Source: Luteipulveratus mongoliensis (GTDB taxonomy: Bacteria > Actinomycetota > Actinomycetes > Actinomycetales > Dermatophilaceae). Taken from it: a stretch of 64,000 nucleotides of DNA. The stretch spans positions 1,674,001-1,738,000 of the forward strand of contig NZ_CP011112.1 of assembly GCF_001190945.1 (NCBI RefSeq), given 5' to 3'. The notes beneath the pieces were generated by a model that saw only the letters and a list, made by a program, of their open reading frames with translations, had not been told where the DNA came from and did no database searches. Of the stretch, positions 52,437 through 61,162 are shown in pieces. The position numbers were made by a program, and so were the translations under genes. Position 1 is the stretch's first letter. Every line of letters starts with the position of its first letter.

Positions 52437-53599
52437 ACGTTCTCCGTCGTCGGCAGCTCGAGGGCGACCCGGAAGCCGACCGCCGTCGTACCCGCGCTCA
52501 GCGTGCCGCCGATCAGCTCGGCGCGCTCACGCATGCCGGACAACCCGTATCCGCCGCCCGTGTTGTCCGGTCGCTGGGGGCGACGGCTGGAGACGTCCTC
52601 GACCACCAGGCGTACGACCGCGACCGCATAGGTGAAGGTCATGTCGACGCGCTCGGCGGCCGCGTGCTTCGCGACATTGGTGAGGGCCTCCTGGGCGACG
52701 CGGTAGATCGCGAGCCGAGCCCCGGGCGGTAACGACCGCGGCTCGCCCGTCGTCGTGAAGGCGCACGAGATCCCGTGCGTGTCGCTGAATCGCGTTGCCA
52801 GCGTTGACAACTCGTCCGGGCCGGGCATGACTTCGTCGCGCAGAAGGCCGATGGCGTGACGCGCTTCCTCGAGACCGCCGCGCGCCATGGTCTGGGCGCG
52901 CTCGACCGCGGCGACGATGCGAGGGTCGGTGTCCTGGCGCTCGGCGAGGAGGCGCGCACCCTCGAGCTGGAGGGTCAGGCCGGACAGGGAGTGGGCGAGG
53001 ATGTCGTGCATCTCGCGGGCGAGGCGACTGCGCTCGGCCAGCTCGGCGGCGCGTACGTCATCGTCCCGTCGGTCCTCGAGCTCACGGATCAGCTGTGCCG
53101 TCCGCTCGTTGGCAGCGGTGAGCTGACCCGCGAGGACGAGCACGCCGAAGAACGACACGATCGTCAGTACGGTCAGCAGTACCGCGCTGAGTGAGCCGTC
53201 CCAGGAGCCGGCGGCGATCGCGATCGCGACCACGCCGATCAGGACGACGGACACGACCAGGCGTTGCCGCAGCAGCAGGATGAGGAACGAGACGCCGAAG
53301 AAGACGCCTGCGACGCTGGCGCCCTCCGGCTGAAGCCACATCAGCACGAACGCGGTCGCGATGACCGCGACCACCAGGCCCCACTCCAACGGATCCCGCC
53401 GCGGCGCACGGAGCACGACACCGAGCCCGCTGAGCACGAACGTCAGCAGGACCAGGAGCACCGCCGGTGAAGAGGTCGGGGACGGCTCGGCCGTGAAGCT
53501 CACGCTGGTGACGATGCCGATGACGACCAGCGGCACGACGCGCAGCATCCGCGTGAGCTGCTGCGAGGGCCGGCCCTGCTCCGTCACATCGAGGGTCAC
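52433..53599 (-). CDS. NarL-system histidine kinase (HisKA_3)
   Basis: A 388-residue membrane kinase. Four to six helices in residues 20-165 form the sensor part. A coiled-coil linker leads to the HisKA_3 domain with phospho-acceptor His198 (REMHDILAHSL) and a short HATPase_c domain. Sensors of this DesK-like shape respond to membrane state or drugs. I take GTG 53599 as the start; the 13 codons upstream read unlike the family. Confidence 0.93.
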   Translation of the reverse strand: MTLDVTEQGRPSQQLTRMLRVVPLVVIGIVTSVSFTAEPSPTSSPAVLLVLLTFVLSGLGVVLRAPRRDPLEWGLVVAVIATAFVLMWLQPEGASVAGVFFGVSFLILLLRQRLVVSVVLIGVVAIAIAAGSWDGSLSAVLLTVLTIVSFFGVLVLAGQLTAANERTAQLIRELEDRRDDDVRAAELAERSRLAREMHDILAHSLSGLTLQLEGARLLAERQDTDPRIVAAVERAQTMARGGLEEARHAIGLLRDEVMPGPDELSTLATRFSDTHGISCAFTTTGEPRSLPPGARLAIYRVAQEALTNVAKHAAAERVDMTFTYAVAVVRLVVEDVSSRRPQRPDNTGGGYGLSGMRERAELIGGTLSAGTTAVGFRVALELPTTENV

Positions 53600-53767
53600 T
53601 TCTCGACGGTAATCCTGACCGGCGCGTACAGCGTCCACCCAGGGGTACAGATCGTGCTCGGTCCCTGGGCCATGCCAAGTCCCACCTGTGCGGCGATGTG
53701 GGCGAGGGCGTACGCCGGAGACGCTGGGCTGGTCATGTTCGACCTAGCTCTCGAGAAAGCAGGAGCG

Positions 53768-54187
53768 ATGTCTGTTCCCATCTTCTGGTCCATCAGGATC
53801 TTCATCAGCGTGTTCGCCGCCGTGAGCGCAGCGACGCTGGTCGTTGCGTACGTCCTGCGCGACCACGCGGACGAGGTCACCTCGACCGTGTGGATCCGTG
53901 GGTCCTTGGTGCTGCTCAGCAGCCTGGCCCTGCTGTGGTTCGCCTCACGCGCGGCGGCGGGTCATGAGCGGTCGTTCGTACGCCTGCGTCTCATCTCGGT
54001 GGTCGTGCTCGTCGCGCTCGTGGTCATGGCCGCGCTGCCCGGCGTGCTGCCGACCTGGATGCGGGTCGAGCACGTCATCGGCGCCGCGCTGATGCTCGCC
54101 GTCGTCATCCGCGTTGCTGAGGTCCAGCGCCGCGGGGGAGTCGTGGCTAAGCGACCGGCCTCGGCACCACGCACGCAGGGGACGTGA
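53768..54187 (+). CDS. Small membrane protein
   Basis: A 139-residue protein with three or four hydrophobic helices (about 5-25, 38-55, 73-92, 100-117) and a basic C-terminus. It has no recognised family. ATG 53768 has AGGAG only 2 nt away; ATG 53732 (MFDLALEKAG) is another in-frame option. The 3' end overlaps the convergent lactonase gene by 41 nt. Confidence 0.68.
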   Translation: MSVPIFWSIRIFISVFAAVSAATLVVAYVLRDHADEVTSTVWIRGSLVLLSSLALLWFASRAAAGHERSFVRLRLISVVVLVALVVMAALPGVLPTWMRVEHVIGAALMLAVVIRVAEVQRRGGVVAKRPASAPRTQGT

Positions 54188-55196
54188 TGTCGGTCGGCAC
54201 TCCCTGGCTCGGCACGCCGCGTTCCGACAGGCGATGCGCCTGGACCTGGTTGCCGTAGAGCCCGGCCACGACCATGAGGTCGTCCGCGACAGAGAAGTGC
54301 CGAGGATGTGCCGCCGTCGGGACCTCGGCGAGCATCGCGAGCTCGTCTGACGAGGTGTCGAAGACCGTCACCGTGTCTGGGCCGCGGTTCGAGACGTACG
54401 CCAGCCGGCGCGCCTCGTCGATGTGCAGGTGGGCCACGTCGTTGGGTCCCGGACGGTCTGAGGCAGGACGCTGCTCGACCACGCGGAACTCGCCGGGGTG
54501 TTCCTCGTGCAGGCGCAAGAGCATCCCGGACAGCTCACCCACCACCCAAGCCTCAGCAGTGTCGATCGCGCGCACGAGCTGTCGCGGTCCGGTCCCGGCG
54601 GGGAGGGGCGAGATGGCGACCGGCTCGAGCCGTCCGCCTGCCAGCCGGTAGGTGCTGATCTCGTCGCCGCCCAGGTCGACGACACTGATCAGCTCTGAGT
54701 CGACGTGCGGTACGACGTGGTGGGCGTGGCTGGAGGTCTGTCGGGGATGGGGGCCAGAGCTCTCGAGCTGAAGTGTCTGAACGAGCTCCTGGGCCACGCC
54801 GTTCTCGTCGAGTTCAATGAGGCCGACAGCGCCGTCGCGATAGTTCGCCACCACCAGGTGGACGCCGTCCGGGGTCAGCGCCAGATGGCACGGCCCGGAG
54901 CCGCCGCTTGCGACAGACCCGAGCGTCCTCAGCCGAGGACCGTTGTCCTCGTCGCGCGCCTCGAGCGTCGCCACCTGCCCCTCGTCGCCCTCGCAGGCGA
55001 CGTACAGCCGTTGACCGTCGGGTGACCAGGAGACCCAGCTGGGTGCCAGCAACGACGTGGAGGCGACAGCCGCGCCGAGGCGGCCCTCGGTGTCGAGGGT
55101 GTGCAGGGAGACCGTGCCTTGGCCGTCGGGTTGTGGAGTGCTCCCCACGGCCAGTGGTCGAGAGGACGCGGCGTCGGATGCAAGGGATTCAGACAC
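54147..55196 (-). CDS. Lactonase-family seven-bladed beta-propeller protein
   Basis: A 349-residue protein of the 6-phosphogluconolactonase/Pgl-like beta-propeller family, with repeated blades (GPCHLALTPDGVHLVVANYRDG; GPRQLVRAIDTAEAWVVGE; NDVAHLHIDEARRLAYVSNRG). The enzyme class hydrolyses a sugar lactone. It diverges from the sulfatase gene across a LacI-type operator, so it may belong to the same sugar pathway. Its 3' end overlaps the convergent membrane-protein gene. Confidence 0.9.
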   Translation of the reverse strand: MSESLASDAASSRPLAVGSTPQPDGQGTVSLHTLDTEGRLGAAVASTSLLAPSWVSWSPDGQRLYVACEGDEGQVATLEARDEDNGPRLRTLGSVASGGSGPCHLALTPDGVHLVVANYRDGAVGLIELDENGVAQELVQTLQLESSGPHPRQTSSHAHHVVPHVDSELISVVDLGGDEISTYRLAGGRLEPVAISPLPAGTGPRQLVRAIDTAEAWVVGELSGMLLRLHEEHPGEFRVVEQRPASDRPGPNDVAHLHIDEARRLAYVSNRGPDTVTVFDTSSDELAMLAEVPTAAHPRHFSVADDLMVVAGLYGNQVQAHRLSERGVPSQGVPTDITSPACVVPRPVA

Positions 55197-55228
55197 AGCA
55201 CTCAGAGTACTTGCTAGTTTGTAACCAC

Positions 55229-55238
55229 TAAACGTTTA
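55229..55238. promoter_or_regulatory. LacI-type operator
   Basis: TAAACGTTTA is a perfect 10-bp palindrome with the central CG typical of LacI/GalR operators. It lies 18-28 bp upstream of the sulfatase start and 32 bp upstream of the lactonase start, so it could control both. The LacI-family gene is the second gene of the sulfatase operon. Confidence 0.65.
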
Positions 55239-55256
55239 ATCATCAGTAGGAGCGAA

Positions 55257-56735
55257 GTGACTCAGCCGAACGTCGTCCTGATCTGCGTCGATGAGTGGCG
55301 CGGCGACTGTCTCTCCGCGGCTGGACATCCAGCCGTACAGACGCCGTACCTCGATGACCTGGCAGCGGGCGGCACCCTGTTCAGTCGGGCGTACTCCGCC
55401 ACCCCGACGTGCGTGCCTGCACGGGTCGCGCTGTTCACGGGGCAGTCGCAGGAGGTGCATGGGCGGGTGGGCTACACCGAGGGTGTGCCGTTCGAGCAGG
55501 CGCATCCGGTGACCGTGCAGGGTGAGTTCCGCAAGGCCGGCTACCAGACCCAGGCGATCGGCAAGATGCATGTGTGGCCCGAGCGGTCGCGTACCGGCTT
55601 CGACGACGTACGCCTGCACGACGGCTTCCTCCACCAGGCCCGCTCGAGCCACCGGCGACAGTTCGAGTTCTTCGACGACTACATCCCGTGGCTGCGCCGC
55701 CAGCCCGGCTCGTCTCCGACCGCCGACTACTTCGATCACGGCGTGAACTGCAACTCGGTGGTCGCCCGCCCCTGGGACAAGCCGGAGCAGCTGCACCCGA
55801 CGAGCTGGATCGGGACGGAGGCCACCGAGTTCCTCTATCGGCGCGACCCGACGAAGCCCTTCTTCCTCTACCTGTCCTTCCACCGACCGCACCCGCCGTA
55901 CGACCCGCCGGCCTGGGCGTTCGACATGTATATGGACCTACCGCCGTACGAGCCGGTGGTCGGCGACTGGGAGCAGCACTACGACGCGCATCGCCGCGAC
56001 GGGGCGCACGACGCGTTCGTCGGGCACCTCGACCCGAGGGTCGTTCATCGGGCACGCGCCGGCTACTACGGGCTCATGACCCAGATCGATCACCAGGTCA
56101 ACCGCTTCCGCGAGACGCTGTACGACTTCGGCCTGGCGGACAACACGGTCGTCGCCTTCACCTCCGATCACGGCGAGATGATGGGCGACCACCACATGTT
56201 CCGTAAGGGATTCGGCTATGAGGGCTCCGCGAACGTGCCGTTGATCATCGGTGGCGACACCGGTCGCGCGGCGCACGCCGACCGGGTGGTCGACGAGGTC
56301 GTCGAGCTGCGCGACATCATGCCGACCCTGCTCGACCTCGCCGGGATCCCGATCCCGCCGGAGTGCGACGGCCGCAGCCTCAAGCCGTTCCTCGACGGTG
56401 AGACGGTCACCGACTGGCGCCCCTACCTGCACGGCGAGCACGTCCTGCTCGGACAGTCGCTGCAGTGGGTGACCGACGGCAAGATCAAGTACTGCTGGGC
56501 CTCCGCGGAAGGCACCGAGGAGCTGTTCGACCTGGTTGCCGACCCAGAGGAGCGGCACAACCTCGCGACCTCCGCCGATCATCAAGACCTGCTGCACACC
56601 TGGCGCGGCCGACTGATCGAGAGTCTCGATGGTCGTGAGGAGGGCTACGTCCAGGGTGGGGATCTGGTGGCTGGCTGCACCCCGGTCAGCATCCTGCGGC
56701 ACACCCGCGAGCGGATCGCGGCCGAGGCGAGCTGA
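55257..56735 (+). CDS. Sulfatase, type I (formylglycine-dependent)
   Basis: A 492-residue sulfatase. The activation motif CxPxR is present as Cys52-Val-Pro-Ala-Arg, to be converted to formylglycine. Metal ligands appear in ICVDEWRGD near the N-terminus and in TSDHGEMMGDHHM. It has no signal peptide, so it is cytoplasmic. It should release sulfate or cleave a phosphonate ester from a sugar or choline-type compound. GTG 55257 follows AGGAG. The LacI gene starts 5 nt later. Confidence 0.95.
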   Translation: MTQPNVVLICVDEWRGDCLSAAGHPAVQTPYLDDLAAGGTLFSRAYSATPTCVPARVALFTGQSQEVHGRVGYTEGVPFEQAHPVTVQGEFRKAGYQTQAIGKMHVWPERSRTGFDDVRLHDGFLHQARSSHRRQFEFFDDYIPWLRRQPGSSPTADYFDHGVNCNSVVARPWDKPEQLHPTSWIGTEATEFLYRRDPTKPFFLYLSFHRPHPPYDPPAWAFDMYMDLPPYEPVVGDWEQHYDAHRRDGAHDAFVGHLDPRVVHRARAGYYGLMTQIDHQVNRFRETLYDFGLADNTVVAFTSDHGEMMGDHHMFRKGFGYEGSANVPLIIGGDTGRAAHADRVVDEVVELRDIMPTLLDLAGIPIPPECDGRSLKPFLDGETVTDWRPYLHGEHVLLGQSLQWVTDGKIKYCWASAEGTEELFDLVADPEERHNLATSADHQDLLHTWRGRLIESLDGREEGYVQGGDLVAGCTPVSILRHTRERIAAEAS

Positions 56736-56740
56736 GCGGG

Positions 56741-57721
56741 ATGACCTCACCACCCACGATTCGTACGGTCGCGGAGCACGCCGGCGTCTCGGTGGCCACC
56801 GTTTCGCAGGTCTTGAGCGGCCGGGCCGGCGCGACCATCCGAGTCGGCGAGCAGACCCGAGAGCGAGTGCTCGCATCGGTCGAGAAGCTGGGTTACGTCC
56901 CGAACCAGGCGGCCCGCGGGATGCGGCGAGGGCGTACCGACCAGGTCTGCCTGGTGCTGCACCAGCTGGACACGCCCTGGTCGCGCGCCATGACCCAAGC
57001 CGTCGCGGACGCCGTGAGCCCGCACGGCTACAGCACGGTGATCCTCGCCGATGGTGACTGGGAGCGCTATCTCATGCGGCAGGGCGCTGACGCTGCGTTC
57101 ATCGACGCGGTGGGGCCTGGCGATGCCGATCGGCTGCGTACGCTCGCCGCCCGCGGGGTCTCGATCGTCGCCTACGGCAACGGGATTCGGCCCGAAGGCT
57201 TCGACGTCGTACGGACCGAGGGGCGGGCGGCGTGCGAGGAGGCTGTCGCGATGCTGGCGAGCCGGCACGCCCGGATCGCACTACTGCGCAACGGAGGGTC
57301 GGCCTCGCTTCGGACGGTGGCGTTCCGGCACACGATGAGGAAGCACGGGCTCACGGTCGACCGCGACCTGGTGCGCGTGACCCACTCGTCCCGAGACATC
57401 GCCTATCGGGAGGCGATCAGCCTGCTGCAGATGGCCGATCGTCCGACCGCGATCTTCGCCACCTCCGACCTCGCCGCGATGAGCGCGCTCGCTGCGGCGC
57501 ACCGCCTCGGCGTCCGGGTGCCGGACGACCTCGAGATCATCGGCGTCGGCAACAGCCCTGAAGGCGAGGCGGCCGACCCGCCACTGACCAGCGTCGGCGC
57601 GGACGCGATCTTCACGGACATCGCCCAGATGCTGCTCGAACGGCTCCAGAGCCGGTCCCCGATCACGGGCCGGACGCTGACCTCGACGTGGACCGTCCAC
57701 CGACGCGGTACGACCCGATAG
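56741..57721 (+). CDS. LacI-family transcriptional regulator
   Basis: A 326-residue LacI repressor: helix-turn-helix IRTVAEHAGVSVATVSQVLSG, hinge helix NQAARGMRRGRT, and a periplasmic-binding-like effector domain. It is probably the repressor of its own operon and of the divergent lactonase, with the sulfated sugar as the inducer. ATG 56741 lies 5 nt after the sulfatase stop. Confidence 0.95.
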   Translation: MTSPPTIRTVAEHAGVSVATVSQVLSGRAGATIRVGEQTRERVLASVEKLGYVPNQAARGMRRGRTDQVCLVLHQLDTPWSRAMTQAVADAVSPHGYSTVILADGDWERYLMRQGADAAFIDAVGPGDADRLRTLAARGVSIVAYGNGIRPEGFDVVRTEGRAACEEAVAMLASRHARIALLRNGGSASLRTVAFRHTMRKHGLTVDRDLVRVTHSSRDIAYREAISLLQMADRPTAIFATSDLAAMSALAAAHRLGVRVPDDLEIIGVGNSPEGEAADPPLTSVGADAIFTDIAQMLLERLQSRSPITGRTLTSTWTVHRRGTTR

Positions 57722-57795
57722 TTCTTGCCGATCCTTCGCACTACCTCATTTGTGGAAGGTGCGGAAGGAAAGTAAAAGACATACAGAGATGTTGT

Positions 57796-57867
57796 GCCCT
57801 CGGGCAGATTCGAACTGCCGACACCCGCTTTAGGAGAGCGGTGCTCTATCCCCTGAGCTACGAGGGC
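57796..57867 (-). tRNA. tRNA-Arg (anticodon CCT)
   Basis: On the minus strand, a 72-nt cloverleaf: acceptor GCCCTCG/CGAGGGC, D-arm GCTCAGGGGATAGAGC, anticodon arm CCGCT-CTCCTAA-AGCGG with anticodon CCT, and T-arm GCAGTTCGAATCTGC. CCA is not encoded. It reads the AGG codon, which is rare in this GC-biased genome. Confidence 0.97.
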
Positions 57868-58027
57868 GGACCGGCGTCTGCCGGACCAGTCGGCAAGCCT
57901 ACGTGATGCGAGCCGACGTGTCTGACCGCCTCGGGGCGGACTGAACGACCTTGTGAACAAGAACGTGCAATTTCGTGAAACTTTCATAGCCAGGGAGGGC
58001 GGAAGGCACCGGTATTGTGCGAACACC

Positions 58028-59680
58028 ATGGGCAGACACAGCGAACATGACGTCGTTCCTCAGGGTGGATCAAGCCGTCGGTCGCTCCTCGCGATCGGCC
58101 TTGTTTTATTGCTCGCGCTCGGCGCGCTCGGGTTCGTCAAGTATCTGACCGGTCGGGGGACCGAGGATGCCACGGCGGACGCGAGCCCCAAGGCGTGCGG
58201 CAAGACCACCTCCGTCAAAGTGGCGACCACCCCGGAATTCAACGGGCAGGTCGAGGCCGCCGTGCGCGCCCTCGGCGACCCGGCCAAGACGTGCACGAAG
58301 TACGACGTCACGAGCGAGCCCGCATCGCAGACCTCCGCCTCGATCCAGCAGAACTCCAACGTCCCCGACGTCTGGATCGCTGACAGCCCGATGCTGATCG
58401 ATCAGGTCACGGCGGTGCGCGGCCAGGCGGCGGTGACGGTGGGCCCGACCCTCGCGTCGAGCCCCGTGGTGGTGGCCGTGCCCCCGCGTCTCAAGACCAA
58501 TCCGATGGCCACCGGCCACCCGAGCTGGGTCAAGGTGATCGATGGCACGCTCCCGTTGGCCGTCGACTCCACCAAGTCGACTGCCTCGTTGGTCGCGATC
58601 ACCACGGCCAGCCAGTTCGTCGCGACTCCCGCGGACAAGCAGTCCCTCGTGCAGTCCTTCGTGGGTCTCAGCCGTACGCCTCCGACGGCGGCAGCGGTCG
58701 ACCTCACTGCCAAGGACTCGCGGGCCGTCCCGGTCAGTGAGCAGCAGCTGGTCGAGCTGAACAAGAAGGCCTCGGAGCCCGCCACCGCGCTGGTGCCGTC
58801 CGAGGGTGCCGGTCAGCTCGTCTACTCGTGGGTGGTGCCGGCCAAGTCGCAGACTGCTCCGACCGCCGCGCTCGAGGCCCTCCAGCAGCAGCTGGTCTCA
58901 CCGACCATCAAGAAGTCCCTCACGGACGCCGGCTTCCGGGTGACGGGATTGTCCGCCCCGGCCGGCACCGGCGTACCGGCAGACGTGAAGCTCGTGGCCA
59001 CGCCCTCCAAGGATCAGGCGACGGACGCGCAAAAGCTGTGGACCAACGTCCGCAAGGACTCCCGGATGCTCATCGTCCTCGACGCGTCAGGCTCGATGAC
59101 GACGCCGGTGCCAGGCGTCGGTAAGCGCGTCGACATCGCGGTCGGCTTCTCGCTCAAGAGCTTCGACACCATGCCGCAGGGCAGCGAGGTCGGACTCTGG
59201 GCGTTCTCGACCGACCTCAACGGCAAGGGCACGGACTACAAGAAACTGGCCGATCCCGCCCGCCTCGACGTCAAGGCCAACAAGGACAAGCTGCGCGCGG
59301 CAGCGGGACAGGTGCCCGACCTCGTCAAGCGCAACGGCGACACCGGGCTCTACGACTCGATCGCTGCGGCCTATGAGCAGATGTCGATCACCTACGACCC
59401 CAACTACGTCAACTCGGTCATCGTCATGACCGACGGCAAGAACGACGACCCGGGCGGCGGGCTCACCCTGGCCCAGCTGACCAGCAAGCTGCGCGGGCTG
59501 TACGACCCCAAGAAGCCGGTCAAGATCATCACCATCGCCATGGGCGGAGACTCCGACCCGAAGGAGCTGCAGCAGCTTGCGCAGCTCACGAGGGGTCTGT
59601 CCTACGTCGCCAAGACGCCGGCGGAGATGAAGTCGGTCTTCCTGGACGCGTACGCCCACCGGCACGACTCGAGCGGCTAG
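58028..59680 (+). CDS. Substrate-binding-like and von Willebrand A domain protein
   Basis: About 550 residues: one N-terminal helix (about 18-40), an extracytoplasmic region resembling ABC solute-binding proteins (VKVATTPEFNGQVEAAVRAL ... VPDVWIADSPMLID ... AVPPRLKTNPMATG), and a C-terminal VWA domain. The MIDAS motif is DASGS with Asp352, Ser354 and Ser356, then a Thr/Asp-containing MTDGKNDDPGG. A closely related gene starts at 62439. The function is unknown; binding of a metal or a partner is expected from the VWA domain. ATG 58028 is preferred over GTG 57953. Confidence 0.92.
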   Translation: MGRHSEHDVVPQGGSSRRSLLAIGLVLLLALGALGFVKYLTGRGTEDATADASPKACGKTTSVKVATTPEFNGQVEAAVRALGDPAKTCTKYDVTSEPASQTSASIQQNSNVPDVWIADSPMLIDQVTAVRGQAAVTVGPTLASSPVVVAVPPRLKTNPMATGHPSWVKVIDGTLPLAVDSTKSTASLVAITTASQFVATPADKQSLVQSFVGLSRTPPTAAAVDLTAKDSRAVPVSEQQLVELNKKASEPATALVPSEGAGQLVYSWVVPAKSQTAPTAALEALQQQLVSPTIKKSLTDAGFRVTGLSAPAGTGVPADVKLVATPSKDQATDAQKLWTNVRKDSRMLIVLDASGSMTTPVPGVGKRVDIAVGFSLKSFDTMPQGSEVGLWAFSTDLNGKGTDYKKLADPARLDVKANKDKLRAAAGQVPDLVKRNGDTGLYDSIAAAYEQMSITYDPNYVNSVIVMTDGKNDDPGGGLTLAQLTSKLRGLYDPKKPVKIITIAMGGDSDPKELQQLAQLTRGLSYVAKTPAEMKSVFLDAYAHRHDSSG

Positions 59681-59682
59681 GG

Positions 59683-60018
59683 CTACACCTTCGCGGGCAG
59701 CGTGCGGACGAAGTCGAGGCTGCGCTCGACCCACTCACGCAGCTCGTCGTCGGACTCGAGCCGGGACTCACCGACCCGCAGCCAGCCGTTCAACGCCTTG
59801 CCGCGCATCTCGAACGGCTCGACGTCGACCTCGGTCAGGAGGCCCTCGGCAACGTCAGCGTCGAGCCGCACCATCAGGCCGCCTGTGCGACTCACGGTGA
59901 CCGACATGTGCCCGTTGACCAGGAACGCCAGCCCTCCGAACATCCGCTTGTCGGTGACATCCAGCTCGTCCACGAGCAGGTCACGGATGCGCTGAGCCAG
60001 CCCTTCGTCGTACGTCAT
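59683..60018 (-). CDS. TfoX N-terminal-domain protein
   Basis: A 111-residue protein with the TfoX/Sxy N-terminal fold, opening MTYDEGLAQRIRDLL and carrying the KRMFGGLAFLVNGHM signature. Family members include competence regulators, but stand-alone actinobacterial forms are of unknown function. Its stop is 2 nt from the convergent VWA gene. A copy of the 40-bp repeat lies 31 nt upstream. Confidence 0.88.
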   Translation of the reverse strand: MTYDEGLAQRIRDLLVDELDVTDKRMFGGLAFLVNGHMSVTVSRTGGLMVRLDADVAEGLLTEVDVEPFEMRGKALNGWLRVGESRLESDDELREWVERSLDFVRTLPAKV

Positions 60019-60049
60019 GCCCTCATCTTGGCGCGCAGCGCCGCACCTC

Positions 60050-60092
60050 GGTCTCGATACGCCTCCGCTAGCGCTCCGGCTACTCGACCAGC
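60050..60092. repeat. Single copy of the 40-bp GGTCTCGATACG repeat
   Basis: This is the cleanest single copy, from GGTCTCGATACGCCTCCGC to TACTCGACCAGC. It sits between the DUF2505 and TfoX genes on the same strand, so it is not in a convergent or divergent gap. An internal stem (GCTAGC, with CGGAG/CTCCG flanks) gives each unit a hairpin of its own. Confidence 0.88.
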
Positions 60093-60102
60093 GGTGGGGT
60101 GG

Positions 60103-60600
60103 TCAGCGGCGCCCGGAGGCCCACTCGCGTGAGACACCCTCCTCGGCCTCGATCGCCTTGATGATCTCCGGCGAGCCCATCTTCTCGATCGTGCGGCCGA
60201 TGATCGGGATCTTCGCCTTCAGCGCAGCATCGAGGGTGTAGCGGGAGCCGGTGCCGTCCGGGACGATCGTGCTGGTGCCCTTCATGGTGATCGGCTGGCC
60301 CTTGAACTGGACGTGCAGGGCGGCGCGTCGGCCGCCATCGGCCTGGCGCGGGCCCCAGGCGAACGTCTCGAACACATCGACCTTGTCACCCACGATCTTC
60401 TTGACCAGCGCAGGCACTCCACCTGACGGCATCTGCCGCTGGATGGTGACGACATGCCCACCGTCCTTCTCCGTCACCCGGTTCTCGAACGACAGCGCAC
60501 CCGCGGCCTCGCACTTCTCGTCCAGGTATGCGACCTGGGTGACATTGGCGTAGGTCTGGTCCGCCGTCGAAGGCACGATCCAGGTGATGGTGATCTGCAT
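60103..60600 (-). CDS. DUF2505-family protein (SRPBCC-like fold)
   Basis: A 165-residue protein of the DUF2505 family, related to START/SRPBCC ligand-binding domains. Features include a strand-rich core and the late SRYTLDAALKAKIPIIGRTIEKMGSPEIIKAIEAEEG helix. It may bind a lipid or steroid-like ligand. ATG 60600 (MQITITWIVP) is the start. Confidence 0.88.
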   Translation of the reverse strand: MQITITWIVPSTADQTYANVTQVAYLDEKCEAAGALSFENRVTEKDGGHVVTIQRQMPSGGVPALVKKIVGDKVDVFETFAWGPRQADGGRRAALHVQFKGQPITMKGTSTIVPDGTGSRYTLDAALKAKIPIIGRTIEKMGSPEIIKAIEAEEGVSREWASGRR

Positions 60601-60669
60601 GCCGACAAACCTACGCACGAGTACAAGCCGTGTGTGAACGGCGCCGGGGGCCATCGGTAGCGTGCGGAC

Positions 60670-61155
60670 ATGACCGGTACCGTGCTCCGACCCGCCCAGG
60701 ACACCGACGCAGCCGCGGTTGCCGAGATCTGGCGTGAGGGCTGGGTCGACGGTCACTCCGGACACGTGCCCGACGAGCTGGTGGCGTTCCGCACGGAAGA
60801 CTCGTTTCGCACGAGAGCCGTTGAACGAGTAGGGGATACGACCGTCGCCGAGACCGACGGCGCAGTCGCCGGTTTCATCATGGTGCTCGCGGACGAGGTC
60901 GAGCAGGTCTACGTCCGCCGCACCGCCCGGGGGAGCGGCGTCGCCGGAGATCTCCTGGCCGAAGGCGTACGGCAGGTCGGAGCAGCCGGGTACGACCGTG
61001 CCTGGCTGGCCGTGGCGACCGGCAACTCCCGCGCGCGACGGTTCTACGAGCGGGAGGGCTGGCAGGACGAGGGTGCGTTCGATCACCCCGTCGAAGGTCC
61101 GGACGGGACGATCGACGTGCCGTGCCACCGATGCACGATGGCCACCTCTAGGTAG
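60670..61155 (+). CDS. GNAT-family N-acetyltransferase
   Basis: A 161-residue GNAT with the acetyl-CoA-binding motif VRRTARGSGVAGDLLAEGV and a C-terminal motif SRARRFYEREGWQ. The substrate is unknown. It is divergent from DUF2505 and convergent with the AI-2E transporter gene. Confidence 0.92.
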   Translation: MTGTVLRPAQDTDAAAVAEIWREGWVDGHSGHVPDELVAFRTEDSFRTRAVERVGDTTVAETDGAVAGFIMVLADEVEQVYVRRTARGSGVAGDLLAEGVRQVGAAGYDRAWLAVATGNSRARRFYEREGWQDEGAFDHPVEGPDGTIDVPCHRCTMATSR

Positions 61156-61162
61156 CGGCCGC

